The notes: generated from the letters alone by a model not told the origin. A DNA stretch of 16,763 bases from Dehalococcoidia bacterium (GCA_030690405.1 JAUYGU010000038.1:1-16763); one strand, 5' to 3'; counted from the stretch's first letter, positions 6,192 through 13,172 are shown. Translations and numbers: made by a program.

Positions 6192-6242
6192 CGTCGTCCT
6201 CCTGGCACCAGTTTGCCAGCCCCCTCTCGCCGTTTTCTCGCC
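6192..6242 (-). promoter_or_regulatory. Conserved 51-nt leader B with hairpin abutting the Shine-Dalgarno
   Basis: Same layout as leader A: GGCGAGA twice, then CTGGCA-AACTGG-TGCCAG merging with AGGAGG. It differs from leader A at four positions; one removes the outer G-C pair of the hairpin, so the stem here is 6 bp instead of 7. Confidence 0.55.
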
Positions 6243-6269
6243 ACGAAATCGCCGGCTGCCGCAGATACG

Positions 6270-6294
6270 AAAAGAGCGGCCTTTCGGCCGCTCT
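6270..6294 (-). terminator. Terminator of the large BTAD regulator
   Basis: A perfect 9-bp stem (6294-6286 with 6281-6273) with a 4-nt loop is followed on the minus strand by a short T run (6273-6270). It begins 30 bp after the stop codon of the regulator. Confidence 0.75.
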
Positions 6295-6323
6295 CAGGAG
6301 CGAATTCGTATCGGGGTGTGGGC

Positions 6324-9300
6324 CTAGCGGCGGCCCTTGCCCTTGATCTCCCCGCAGATGTCGTCGAACTCCGGGATGTCCTCCGCGCCGGCGCCCTCGG
6401 ACACGATATCGACGTACTTGCGGTAGCAGAAGGCGGCCGCTTCCATCTGGTCCGCCAGGATGTAGTTGCCCATCAGGCGGTACCAGGCGGCCTCGCTGTA
6501 CTCGTCGGCGCTCAGGATCTGCTGGCAGAGCTCAGCGCTGCGGGTGAATTCGCCACGCTCCGTGTAGGCGGCGGCGAGGGTTGTGAGAAGCCGCATGTGT
6601 TGCTCTTCCAGCTGCCAGCGCATCGTCTCCACCCACTCCGTGTAGAACTCCTGCCCGAAGGTGCCGGTGTAGCGGGCCAGCGCCTTCTCCATGGCGGCGA
6701 CCGCTTCGTCGCTCTCCGGCGGCAGCCCCTCCGCCTGCTTGAGCGCCTCCTGGAACTCGTCGCCGTCGAACCGGAAGCTCCCCTGCGGGTCCAGGATGTA
6801 CCTGCCGCTGTCCTTGGCGATGCATTCCGGGTAGAGCGCCTGGCGCAGCCGGTAGAGGTTGGAATGGAACAGGCTGGTGGTCTTCGCCTCCGGCAGGTCC
6901 GGCCAGAGGGCGGTGACGATCTCCTCTTTGCGCAGCGGACGGCGGTTGCAGAGGAAGAAGAAGAACATCTCCTTGCTCTTCTCGCTCCGCCACTCCAGGT
7001 CCGTCACCTCGCGCCCGTTCATCTCGACGCGCAGGTTGCCGAACGCGAAGGCGGCCAGGCCGGACGCCGCGACCTCCTCGGCGGCGCCCTGTTCGCCGGC
7101 GGCGGCGGGTGTGGCGGCGCTCTTGATCGTCTTCAGGATGCGGGCGTAGTAGCCGTCCGCCAGCTTGTTGGCGGCGGCGTACTGGACGAGGAGGGGGACC
7201 CGGGCGGCCTCCAGATGGAGGAAGTGGTCGTAGCCCAGCTCCTGCACCAGCTTCGCCGCGCTCTCCAGGCACTCCAGCGCCATCCGCTTCCGCTTGAGCG
7301 AGAAGTAGACGTCTGCCAGGTGGAAAGAGGCCTTGGAGAGCTCCCGCTTGGCGTCGCTCCCCTTGAGCAGCTTCACGGCGCGCTCCAGCGAGCCGGAGGC
7401 CTCCTTCACCTGGCCCCGCTCCCGCTGGATCAGGCCCAGGGTGGTAGCGCAGATGCCCAGCTCATAGGCGCCGCCGCGCTCCTCCGCCTCGGCGGTCGCC
7501 CTCTGTGCCCAGGCCTCGCAGCTGCCAAGGTCTCCGGTTAAGCGGTAGGTGCTGGCAACGGCGTCGGCGATGTAGATACAGATGGCCGCCTCGTCCATCG
7601 TCCGCGCCAGCTCCAGCGCCTTGAAGTACATCTCAAGCGCAGACTGGTACTCACCCTTATCCCGCTTGACATCGGCGGAGGAGACCCGCAGGTACACCTC
7701 CGGCCTGTCGTTGGCAAACCGGTTCGCCTTCTCCAGCCCCTGCGAAAGCACGCTCTGCGCCTGCTCGAAGTCACCCTGCAGGTAGTAGAGCACCCCCAGG
7801 TTGTTCATCGTCAAAAGGAGACGTTCGTCGTTCCCCAGCTTCGTCCAGCACTGGCGCGCCCGCTCAAAGTGCACGGCCGCGTCGGCCACCCGGCCCAGCT
7901 GGGCCAGTACGATGGCCAGCTGGTCGCTGACGTGGGCGATGGCGTAGACATCTCCCTTCGCCTCGTAGATATCGAGGACGCTCTTCAGCTCGCGCTTCGC
8001 CGGTTCGAGCTCGCCGCAGAGGCTGTACGTTATCCCCAGCTCCATGCGCGCCTCGGTGAGGACCGAGGCTGGCCCGTCATGCTCCAGGAGGATGCTGCGC
8101 GCCTTCTTCAGCGCCTCCTTCGCCTCGTTGTGGGCGCCCTTCATGCCCAGGCACATCCCCTTGATCACCAGGGCTTCCGAGAGGGCAACCCAGTCGCCCA
8201 TAGCCTCGAACGCCTGGATTGGGCGGGCCAGCAGGGTCAGCGCTTGGTCGATCTGGTTCAGGTAGCGGAGGATGCGCGCCTTCCAGAGGACCAGCTTGGG
8301 CTGGGCGTCCAGCTCCTCGGCGGGGATCGCCTCCAGCCAGTCGGCCAGCGTGTCCCAGCGCCCCTGCTCGAAAAGCTCCCGGCCGACCCGCTCCGTCACG
8401 TTGACGATGCCTTCCCAGGCGCTGGCCTGGAGCAGATGGTAGACCGCCTCTTCCCAGCGGCGCTCCCGCTCGAACATCGCCGCCGCCTTCTCGTTCAGCT
8501 CCTGGAACCGCTGCGGCTTCTCCGTGCGCAGACGGCACACCAGGAAGGCGCGGAAGAGCTTGTGATAGCGGTAGCGCTGAGAGTCCGCGCCCTCACGCGT
8601 GATGAACAGGTTTCGCCGCTCCAGGTAGGCGAGCAGCTCCTCGCTGTTCTCGATGTTGAGGAGCTCGTTCAGCCACTTCGGCTCAATTGTCCGTGGCAGG
8701 GCGCTGGCCGTCAGGAACTCGCGCACCTCCGGCGGCTGTACGCTGAACTGCTCCAGGTTGATGTACTGGAAGAGGGTGTCGGAGATCTTGAGCTGCTCAA
8801 GGGAGATGGAGGTCCTGGCTGCCCGGACCTTGTTCGCCATCAGGATCAGGGCGGCCACCCAGCCTTCGGTCACGTCGGCCAGGTGCTGGGCGTCGTCCAG
8901 CGATATCTCCTTGTTGAGCACGTCCCGGTAGAGCTGCGCCACTTCGTCGCAGGTGAAGGCGAAGTCCTCCGCCTTCACAACCGCCACCTCCTGGCGGACG
9001 GTCATCAGCGGGAGGACGGCGACGTCCGGCTGAGTGCGCGTGACGAGAACGACGTGGCAGTCCGCGGGCAGACGGTACATCCACCCCTCAAGGACCTGCC
9101 GCAGCTCCGGCGGCGTCTCGTCCAGGTAGTGGAAGTCGTCGAACACCAAGACGAACGGCCGGCCGACGTCCTGAACGGCGGTGACCATGAGATCGACCCA
9201 GCGCTCCGGGCTCACGTCCTTCGGCGCGGACAGCGCCTCCTCGACGGCCTGCCCGAACGATGGGAACTGCTCTCTGCCGCAGGCCACCCAGTAGGTGAGG

Positions 9301-9569
9301 AAGGTCCGCAGGTCCCGGTCGCGCTCGTCCAGCGCGTACCAGCAGACGGGCGTGTCCCAGCTCTGAGCGAAATCCAGGAGGAGCGTCGTCTTCCCGTAGC
9401 CCGCGGGGGCGGTGACGATGGTTATACGGCGGGAGACGTGTTCCGAGAGGAGGTCGATCAGGCGCTGGCGGTGGATGATGGCCGGCCGGCGAGCGGGCAG
9501 CGTTAGCTTAGCCGGATACGGGACCGATGCCGGCTGGTTCCTCCCGCGTACGCCTGTAGGTTCAGCCAT
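6324..9569 (-). CDS. Giant MalT-like STAND ATPase / TPR / SARP-BTAD transcriptional regulator
   Basis: About 1081 residues. The N-terminal AAA/NB-ARC-like ATPase has Walker A APAGYGKTT (about 54-62) and Walker B FVLVFDDFHYLDE (about 139-151), as in MalT and LAL-type regulators. Helical TPR repeats fill about 370-820 (LERAVKLLKG, ALEMYFKALELAR and similar). A winged-helix domain of the OmpR/SARP type begins near 841 (FAFGNLRVEMNGREV, then FHSNLYRLRQALYP), and a BTAD-type domain occupies the last 145 residues. Such proteins bind a ligand in the TPR/ATPase part, multimerise with ATP and activate promoters; the ligand here is unknown. The frame can open at a GTG (9572), but the ATG at 9567-9569 has GGTGAG five nt upstream and is preferred. 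It is followed by a terminator and the small-peptide cluster. Confidence 0.92.
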   Translation of the reverse strand: MAEPTGVRGRNQPASVPYPAKLTLPARRPAIIHRQRLIDLLSEHVSRRITIVTAPAGYGKTTLLLDFAQSWDTPVCWYALDERDRDLRTFLTYWVACGREQFPSFGQAVEEALSAPKDVSPERWVDLMVTAVQDVGRPFVLVFDDFHYLDETPPELRQVLEGWMYRLPADCHVVLVTRTQPDVAVLPLMTVRQEVAVVKAEDFAFTCDEVAQLYRDVLNKEISLDDAQHLADVTEGWVAALILMANKVRAARTSISLEQLKISDTLFQYINLEQFSVQPPEVREFLTASALPRTIEPKWLNELLNIENSEELLAYLERRNLFITREGADSQRYRYHKLFRAFLVCRLRTEKPQRFQELNEKAAAMFERERRWEEAVYHLLQASAWEGIVNVTERVGRELFEQGRWDTLADWLEAIPAEELDAQPKLVLWKARILRYLNQIDQALTLLARPIQAFEAMGDWVALSEALVIKGMCLGMKGAHNEAKEALKKARSILLEHDGPASVLTEARMELGITYSLCGELEPAKRELKSVLDIYEAKGDVYAIAHVSDQLAIVLAQLGRVADAAVHFERARQCWTKLGNDERLLLTMNNLGVLYYLQGDFEQAQSVLSQGLEKANRFANDRPEVYLRVSSADVKRDKGEYQSALEMYFKALELARTMDEAAICIYIADAVASTYRLTGDLGSCEAWAQRATAEAEERGGAYELGICATTLGLIQRERGQVKEASGSLERAVKLLKGSDAKRELSKASFHLADVYFSLKRKRMALECLESAAKLVQELGYDHFLHLEAARVPLLVQYAAANKLADGYYARILKTIKSAATPAAAGEQGAAEEVAASGLAAFAFGNLRVEMNGREVTDLEWRSEKSKEMFFFFLCNRRPLRKEEIVTALWPDLPEAKTTSLFHSNLYRLRQALYPECIAKDSGRYILDPQGSFRFDGDEFQEALKQAEGLPPESDEAVAAMEKALARYTGTFGQEFYTEWVETMRWQLEEQHMRLLTTLAAAYTERGEFTRSAELCQQILSADEYSEAAWYRLMGNYILADQMEAAAFCYRKYVDIVSEGAGAEDIPEFDDICGEIKGKGRR

Positions 9570-9587
9570 CACTGCTCACCGGAGCAA

Positions 9588-9663
9588 AGCGCAGGCGCCC
9601 CCTCAAACAAAGGGAGGGGCGCGCGCTCTAACGGTAAGACGGCGCAGAAGCGCCGGTGTTACC
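9588..9663 (-). other. Two tandem hairpins in the gap before the large regulator
   Basis: Hairpin 1 (9588-9627) pairs AGCGC/GCGCT and GCGCCCC-CTC/GAGGGGCGC with a small bulge, about 14 bp, ending 13 nt upstream of the Shine-Dalgarno of the regulator. Hairpin 2 (9633-9663) pairs GGTAA/TTACC and CGGCGC/GCGCCG. Neither is followed by a U-tract on the minus strand, so they look like leader structure rather than simple terminators. No promoter is obvious in the 150-bp gap. Confidence 0.45.
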
Positions 9664-9722
9664 CGAAACGGGGGCAAATGGCGGGCAGGGTTGTTGGGGC
9701 TGCGCTGTAAGAGGGCGGCAGG

Positions 9723-10058
9723 CTAGCGAAGGATGCCGCTTCTCATGAGCGCCCAGACGCCGAGGCCGCCTCCAAGCAGCCCGAGGGCCACTCCCAGCTC
9801 GGGCCCGGCGGCGAGCGCCACCAGCAGGCCGACGATGACGCCGACCACGGCGAAGACCAGCGGGCTGAGCGGGTGCAGTCGTCTGCCTTCGCCGGCAAGG
9901 GCCCGGAGTTCGTGCGCCGCGACATCAGGGGCGCCTGGCTCAGGCTGGTCGGGGCCTTCATGCGGGTCGCCAAGGAGATGACCACAGCGGCTACAGGAGA
10001 CGCTGTCACCGTCTACCGGTTGCCCGCAGTTTGGGCATTGCGCTTCTTCTTCGCTCAT
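9723..10058 (-). CDS. Zinc-ribbon membrane protein of unknown function
   Basis: A 111-residue protein. The N-terminus has two CxxC knuckles, CPNC (8-11) and CSRC (22-25), forming a rubredoxin-like zinc ribbon. A Pro/Glu-rich linker follows, then two hydrophobic segments at about 65-83 and 86-105. The architecture, zinc ribbon plus two membrane spans, is common among small bacterial membrane proteins without assigned function. ATG at 10056-10058 has AGGGAG about 8 nt upstream. It starts 39 bp downstream of the tRNA-Thr gene on the same strand and may be co-transcribed with it. The gap to the large regulator is about 150 bp. Confidence 0.75.
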   Translation of the reverse strand: MSEEEAQCPNCGQPVDGDSVSCSRCGHLLGDPHEGPDQPEPGAPDVAAHELRALAGEGRRLHPLSPLVFAVVGVIVGLLVALAAGPELGVALGLLGGGLGVWALMRSGILR

Positions 10059-10097
10059 TTCGTTTTCTCCCTGCGGCGCCTTTTCGTATCCAGCGAG

Positions 10098-10172
10098 TGG
10101 AGCCGGGAGAGGGACTCGAACCCCCGACCCGCGCTTTACGAAAGCGCTGCTCTACCACTGAGCTATCCCGGC
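10098..10172 (-). tRNA. tRNA-Thr (anticodon CGT)
   Basis: The minus strand folds as a full cloverleaf: acceptor GCCGGGA/TCCCGGC, D arm GCTC-AGTGGTA-GAGC, anticodon stem GCGCT/AGCGC with loop TTCGTAA giving anticodon CGT (reads ACG), and a T arm around GGTTCGAGT. The discriminator is T and the 3' CCA is encoded (10100-10098). No integrase or duplicated tRNA end is visible nearby. Confidence 0.95.
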
Positions 10173-10180
10173 TCTGTTCA

Positions 10181-10210
10181 ATCATATGGTGCGGGCGCAG
10201 CCGCCTTCAA
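10181..10210 (-). promoter_or_regulatory. Promoter of tRNA-Thr
   Basis: On the minus strand TTGAAG (10210-10205), an 18-bp spacer and TATGAT (10186-10181; 5 of 6 to consensus) place the start point a couple of bases before the mature tRNA 5' end. Confidence 0.6.
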
Positions 10211-10221
10211 GCCAGGGCTTG

Positions 10222-10251
10222 CTGACACAGGCGACGCCTGTGCGCAATAAT
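10222..10251 (+). promoter_or_regulatory. Promoter of the cyclophilin gene, with inverted repeat in the spacer
   Basis: CTGACA (10222-10227) and AATAAT (10246-10251) are each 5 of 6 to consensus with an 18-bp spacer. The spacer begins with the dyad ACAGGC-GAC-GCCTGT (10227-10241), a possible operator. This promoter is divergent from that of tRNA-Thr; the two lie within 70 bp. Confidence 0.55.
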
Positions 10252-10290
10252 GACGGCAACCCCTTACGACTAGAGACTGGAGACTGCTCA

Positions 10291-10938
10291 ATGATGCGAT
10301 TCTGGCCGCTGCTCGGCGCGTCCGCCCTGTTCGCCGTCCTCGCCTTCGCCTGCAAGGGCGACGGCGGCACTCCCAAGGGCGAGACGCCGGCGTCCTCGCC
10401 CGCTCTGGCGCCGACGCCCAAGACCTACTCGGAGCGGCCGGCGGTCACGATAGGCGCCGACAAGAAGTACAGCGCCGTTGTGGAGACCACCAAGGGCAAG
10501 TTCACGATTGAGCTGAGGCCGGACATCGCTCTCCAGACCGTGAACTCGTTCATCTTCCTCTCCCGCGAGGGCTTCTACAATGGTGTGACTTTCCACCGGG
10601 TGCTTTCCGGCTTCGTGGCGCAGACCGGTGACCCGACGGGCACCGGTTCCGGCGGCCCCGGCTACACGCTGCCCGCCGAGTTCAGCGATGTTCCCTTTGA
10701 GCGAGGGACCGTGGCCATGGCCCGCGTCGGAAGCGACATCAATAGCGCCGGCAGCCAGTGGTTCGTCACCTACAACGACAAGTACCAGAACGTCCTCAAC
10801 GGGCAGTACACGGTCTTCGGCAAGGTGGTTGAGGGGATGGAGGTCGTCGACGCCCTGACGCCGCGCGACCCCGAGAACGTCGCTACGCCCCAGCCTGAGG
10901 GCGACAGGATTATCAGCATCGAGATCAAAGAGGGGTAG
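10291..10938 (+). CDS. Cyclophilin-type peptidyl-prolyl cis-trans isomerase, putative lipoprotein
   Basis: It catalyses proline cis-trans isomerisation, here probably on the outer face of the membrane. The 215-residue protein starts MMRFWPLLGASALFAVLAFA, followed by Cys21: a signal peptide with an imperfect lipobox (A-F-A-C), then a Pro/Thr/Ala-rich linker to about 50. The cyclophilin fold covers 60-213 with FHRV (101-104, catalytic Arg), QTGDPTGTGSGG (111-122), MARVG (143-147), SQWFV (155-159) and YTVFGKVVEGMEVVD (173-187). The open frame extends 35 codons further upstream to 10186, but that part is not signal-like and overlaps the promoters; GGAGA seven nt before the ATG at 10291 supports the shorter form. 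Only 44 bp separate it from the nucleotidyltransferase gene. Confidence 0.93.
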   Translation: MMRFWPLLGASALFAVLAFACKGDGGTPKGETPASSPALAPTPKTYSERPAVTIGADKKYSAVVETTKGKFTIELRPDIALQTVNSFIFLSREGFYNGVTFHRVLSGFVAQTGDPTGTGSGGPGYTLPAEFSDVPFERGTVAMARVGSDINSAGSQWFVTYNDKYQNVLNGQYTVFGKVVEGMEVVDALTPRDPENVATPQPEGDRIISIEIKEG

Positions 10939-10982
10939 GCGCCCTCGCGGCATACGCTTCGGCCTTCCAGCATGTCGTCGCT

Positions 10983-11486
10983 ATGATGACCGAAGACGAC
11001 GTCGTGGCTGTTATGGCCCGCCTGACCGAATCGGGCATTGACGTCTGGCTTGACGGCGGCTGGGGCGTGGACGCCCTCCTCGCGGAGCAGACCCGCGATC
11101 ACGATGACCTTGACCTCGTTGTCGCGCTCGATCGCGTCGACGCCATCCGCGAGTCTCTGAGCATGCTTGGATACGGGGTCAGGGAGGACGAACGCCCTAC
11201 CCGCCTCGTCCTCGCCGCCCCCGGAGGTCGCCGCATCGACCTCCACACGGTCGAGTTCGATGCTGGAGGCGGCGGCGTCCAGGCGCTTCCGGGCGGCCGC
11301 TTCTACCGCTACCCGCCGGAGGGCTTCCTTGCCGAAGGCAGCGTCGCCGGCCATACCCTGCCCTGTCTCACGGCTGAAGTGCAGATCGAGTGCCACACCG
11401 GCTATGAGCCGACCCAGACCGACTGCCACGACGTGGCGCTTATGGCGGAGCGATTTGGCCTCCCCCTCCCGCGCGGCTATACTTAG
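10983..11486 (+). CDS. LnuA/ANT(2'')-like nucleotidyltransferase
   Basis: The 167-residue protein carries the minimal nucleotidyltransferase fold typical of lincosamide and aminoglycoside-2'' adenylyltransferases: [11 protein letters not shown] (23-33), then the metal-binding pair in [11 protein letters not shown] (40-50) and a third acidic residue in [11 protein letters not shown] (83-93). The C-terminal [17 protein letters not shown] (138-154) is also family-like. Such enzymes transfer AMP to small molecules; chromosomal homologues are common in environmental bacteria and most are not proven resistance genes. Two ATGs overlap the start (10983 and 10986), and neither has a Shine-Dalgarno. 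Its TAG shares three bases with the stop codon of the convergent lipA gene. Confidence 0.85.
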   Translation: MMTEDDVVAVMARLTESGIDVWLDGGWGVDALLAEQTRDHDDLDLVVALDRVDAIRESLSMLGYGVREDERPTRLVLAAPGGRRIDLHTVEFDAGGGGVQALPGGRFYRYPPEGFLAEGSVAGHTLPCLTAEVQIECHTGYEPTQTDCHDVALMAERFGLPLPRGYT

Positions 11487-12385
11487 CGTCTTCCGGGAAC
11501 GATCCCCGCAGTATAGCGACTGAGCCCCGCCACCTGGCGCTCCGCGTGGTATGAGGAGCGCACCAGCGGGCCCGCCTCCACGTGCCGCAGCCCCAGCCGC
11601 CGCCCCTCCTCCGCCAGCTCCTCGAACTCCTCCGGCCGGTAGTAGCGCTCGACGGGCGCGTGCTTGACGCTCGGCCGCAGATACTGGCCCACGGTGAGGA
11701 CGTCGCAGCCGGCGTCCGCAAGGTCCGCCATGACCAGGAGCAGCTCGTGCCGAGTCTCGCCCAGCCCCACCATCACGCCGGTCTTCGTGATGCCGTCCGG
11801 GGCCATCTCCCTGGCGCGGCGCAGCAGCTCCAGGGAGCGCTCGTAGCGCGCCTTGGGCCGCACGCGGGGGTAGAGGCGGGGCACGGTCTCCGTGTTGTGG
11901 TTCAGGATCTCCGGCCGCGCCGCCATCACCGTGGCCAGCGCGTCCCAGTTGCCCATGAAATCCGGGATGAGCACCTCCACGCTGGCGCCGGGCGAGAGGC
12001 GGCGTATCCAGCGGATGGTGGCGGCGAAGATCGCGGCGCCGCCGTCCGGCTCGTCGTCCCGGTTCACGGAGGTGACCACGGCGTGCCCGACGCCCATCCG
12101 CCGCACCGCCTGGGCCACCCGCATCGGCTCCCGCGTGTCGACGGCCATGGGGCGGCCGGAGTTCACCGCGCAGAAGGCGCAGGCGCGGGTGCAGGTATCG
12201 CCAAGGATCATGAAGGTGGCGGTGCCCGCCTCCCAGCACTCGCCGATGTTGGGGCAGCGCGCCTCCTCGCAAACGGTATGCAGCCGCCTCTCGCGCATCA
12301 GCCCCTTCAGGCGCAGGTAGTTTGGGCCGCCCGGAAGGCGGACCTTCAGCCATTCCGGCTTGCGCTGCGCAGGATCGACCGTCAC
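11483..12385 (-). CDS. lipA: Lipoyl synthase
   Basis: A radical-SAM enzyme that inserts two sulfurs into protein-bound octanoyl groups to make lipoate for 2-oxoacid dehydrogenases and the glycine cleavage system. The 300-residue protein has both iron-sulfur sites: the auxiliary cluster [12 protein letters not shown] (Cys39, 44, 50), which is the sulfur donor, and the radical-[11 protein letters not shown] (Cys65, 69, 72). The C-terminal RSSYHAE supplies the conserved Ser ligand of the auxiliary cluster. The frame opens at GTG 12385; [20 protein letters not shown] is a normal N-terminus. There is no Shine-Dalgarno, and TATCAT sits exactly at -12 to -7 relative to that GTG, so a leaderless mRNA is likely. 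lipB is not in the window. Confidence 0.96.
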   Translation of the reverse strand: MTVDPAQRKPEWLKVRLPGGPNYLRLKGLMRERRLHTVCEEARCPNIGECWEAGTATFMILGDTCTRACAFCAVNSGRPMAVDTREPMRVAQAVRRMGVGHAVVTSVNRDDEPDGGAAIFAATIRWIRRLSPGASVEVLIPDFMGNWDALATVMAARPEILNHNTETVPRLYPRVRPKARYERSLELLRRAREMAPDGITKTGVMVGLGETRHELLLVMADLADAGCDVLTVGQYLRPSVKHAPVERYYRPEEFEELAEEGRRLGLRHVEAGPLVRSSYHAERQVAGLSRYTAGIVPGRR

Positions 12386-12391
12386 GGCCCT

Positions 12392-12397
12392 ATGATA
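12392..12397 (-). promoter_or_regulatory. -10 box placing the lipA transcript start at its GTG
   Basis: TATCAT on the minus strand lies at -12 to -7 relative to the G of the lipA start codon, the spacing of leaderless genes. No good -35 is visible. Confidence 0.5.
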
Positions 12398-12449
12398 GCA
12401 GGCCGCGAGGCGGCGGGAGGCGGAATTGCCGCCGCTCGGGGGCGTGCGC

Positions 12450-12455
12450 TATCCT
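12450..12455 (+). promoter_or_regulatory. -10 box placing the regulator transcript start at its ATG
   Basis: TATCCT lies at -12 to -7 relative to the A of ATG 12462, the mirror arrangement of the divergent lipA. No Shine-Dalgarno precedes this ATG. Confidence 0.5.
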
Positions 12456-12461
12456 ATCCAC

Positions 12462-13124
12462 ATGCGAAAGGTGCTGATGATCGGCGGCGAAGCGCTGGAT
12501 CCGTTCCGGCGCGGCCTGGAGGAGGACGGCTACCAGGTCGTCCTCGCCGAGGCCGGCGACCCCCTGGCCGGAGAGGGTCAGCCTGCGGACGCGGTCGTCC
12601 TGGAGCTGGGCGCGGTGGCTGAGGACGCCGCGGTGAAGCGCATGATCCAGGATGCGCCCGGCGGCCACGGCCCGGCTGTCATCGCCGTGATCGACCCGGA
12701 GCGCCCGGCGTCGTTCGACCCGGCGTTGGGTCTGGACGATTTCGTCGTGACGACGGCCTCGCCCGCTGAGCTGGCGCTACGCATCCGGCAGGCGTTGTGG
12801 CGGCGCACCGGCGTGGACGCCCGCAACGTCCTTCGCTGCGGCGACCTGGAGATGGACCTGGCGAACTACACCGTCCAGGTGGCCGGTCAGCCGGTGGACC
12901 TGACCTACAAGGAGTACGAGCTCCTGCGCTTCCTGGCCGCGAACGCCGACCGTGTCCTGAACCGGGAGACGCTCCTGAACAAGGTGTGGGGCTACGATTT
13001 CTACGGCGGCGCCCGCACGGTGGACGTACACATCCGGCGCCTGCGGAGCAAGATCGAGGACCGCCACCACACGTTCATCGAGACGGTGCGCAACGTGGGC
13101 TATCGCTTCCGGGCCAGCGGGTAG
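12462..13124 (+). CDS. Orphan OmpR-family regulator with degenerate receiver (GlnR-like)
   Basis: The 220-residue protein pairs a receiver-like domain (1-115) with an OmpR/PhoB winged helix (123-218: LTYKEYELLRFLAANADRV, ETLLNKVWGYDF, RTVDVHIRRLRSKIE, VRNVGYRF). The receiver has lost the phosphorylation machinery: the acidic pair after the first strand is Gly-Gly (VLMIGGE), the phospho-acceptor position reads VVLELG (Glu48), and the usual KP motif is TTASP. Actinobacterial GlnR, a nitrogen regulator, is likewise an OmpR-family protein that works without phosphorylation. No histidine kinase lies in the window, amtB-glnK-glnA follow directly, and GlnR-like boxes precede amtB and glnA. A role as nitrogen regulator is inferred. 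The frame is open from 12426, but ATG 12462 starts the first beta strand and fits a leaderless start. Confidence 0.85.
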   Translation: MRKVLMIGGEALDPFRRGLEEDGYQVVLAEAGDPLAGEGQPADAVVLELGAVAEDAAVKRMIQDAPGGHGPAVIAVIDPERPASFDPALGLDDFVVTTASPAELALRIRQALWRRTGVDARNVLRCGDLEMDLANYTVQVAGQPVDLTYKEYELLRFLAANADRVLNRETLLNKVWGYDFYGGARTVDVHIRRLRSKIEDRHHTFIETVRNVGYRFRASG

Positions 13125-13172
13125 GCCGCACTCGCCGCACGTCCCGTAGTCCTCTGAACCGCGCCGCCGTCT

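Larger units (their letters stand above)
5954..6242 (-). repeat. Tandem duplication: leader plus 24-codon ORF, two units
   Basis: Unit A (5954-6079) and unit B (6117-6242) are each 126 bp with no gaps between them, and 11 differences in all. The sequence between the units (6080-6116) and beyond them is not conserved, so the duplicated block is exactly leader plus ORF. Confidence 0.85.

Noticed and set aside
5982..7541. A 519-codon plus-strand open frame across the mini-peptide cluster and the 3' part of the large regulator
   Set aside because: Its translation is low-complexity (Arg, Leu, Ala, Gly rich) without any domain, and it runs antisense to a protein with clear BTAD and winged-helix domains. 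It arises from high GC.
7869..9506. A 545-codon plus-strand frame opposite the ATPase/TPR half of the regulator
   Set aside because: Shadow of the opposite gene; no domain, no Shine-Dalgarno.
9633..9663. GGTAA/TTACC as another GTAAC-type regulator box
   Set aside because: The two copies are inverted and part of a hairpin, not direct repeats at 11-bp spacing.
10098..10172. tRNA-Thr as an integration site of a genomic island
   Set aside because: No integrase gene and no duplicated tRNA 3' end were seen in the flanking sequence.
10770..12353. A 527-codon minus-strand frame covering parts of lipA, the nucleotidyltransferase and the cyclophilin gene
   Set aside because: It overlaps three well-supported genes in wrong frames and shows no family motif.
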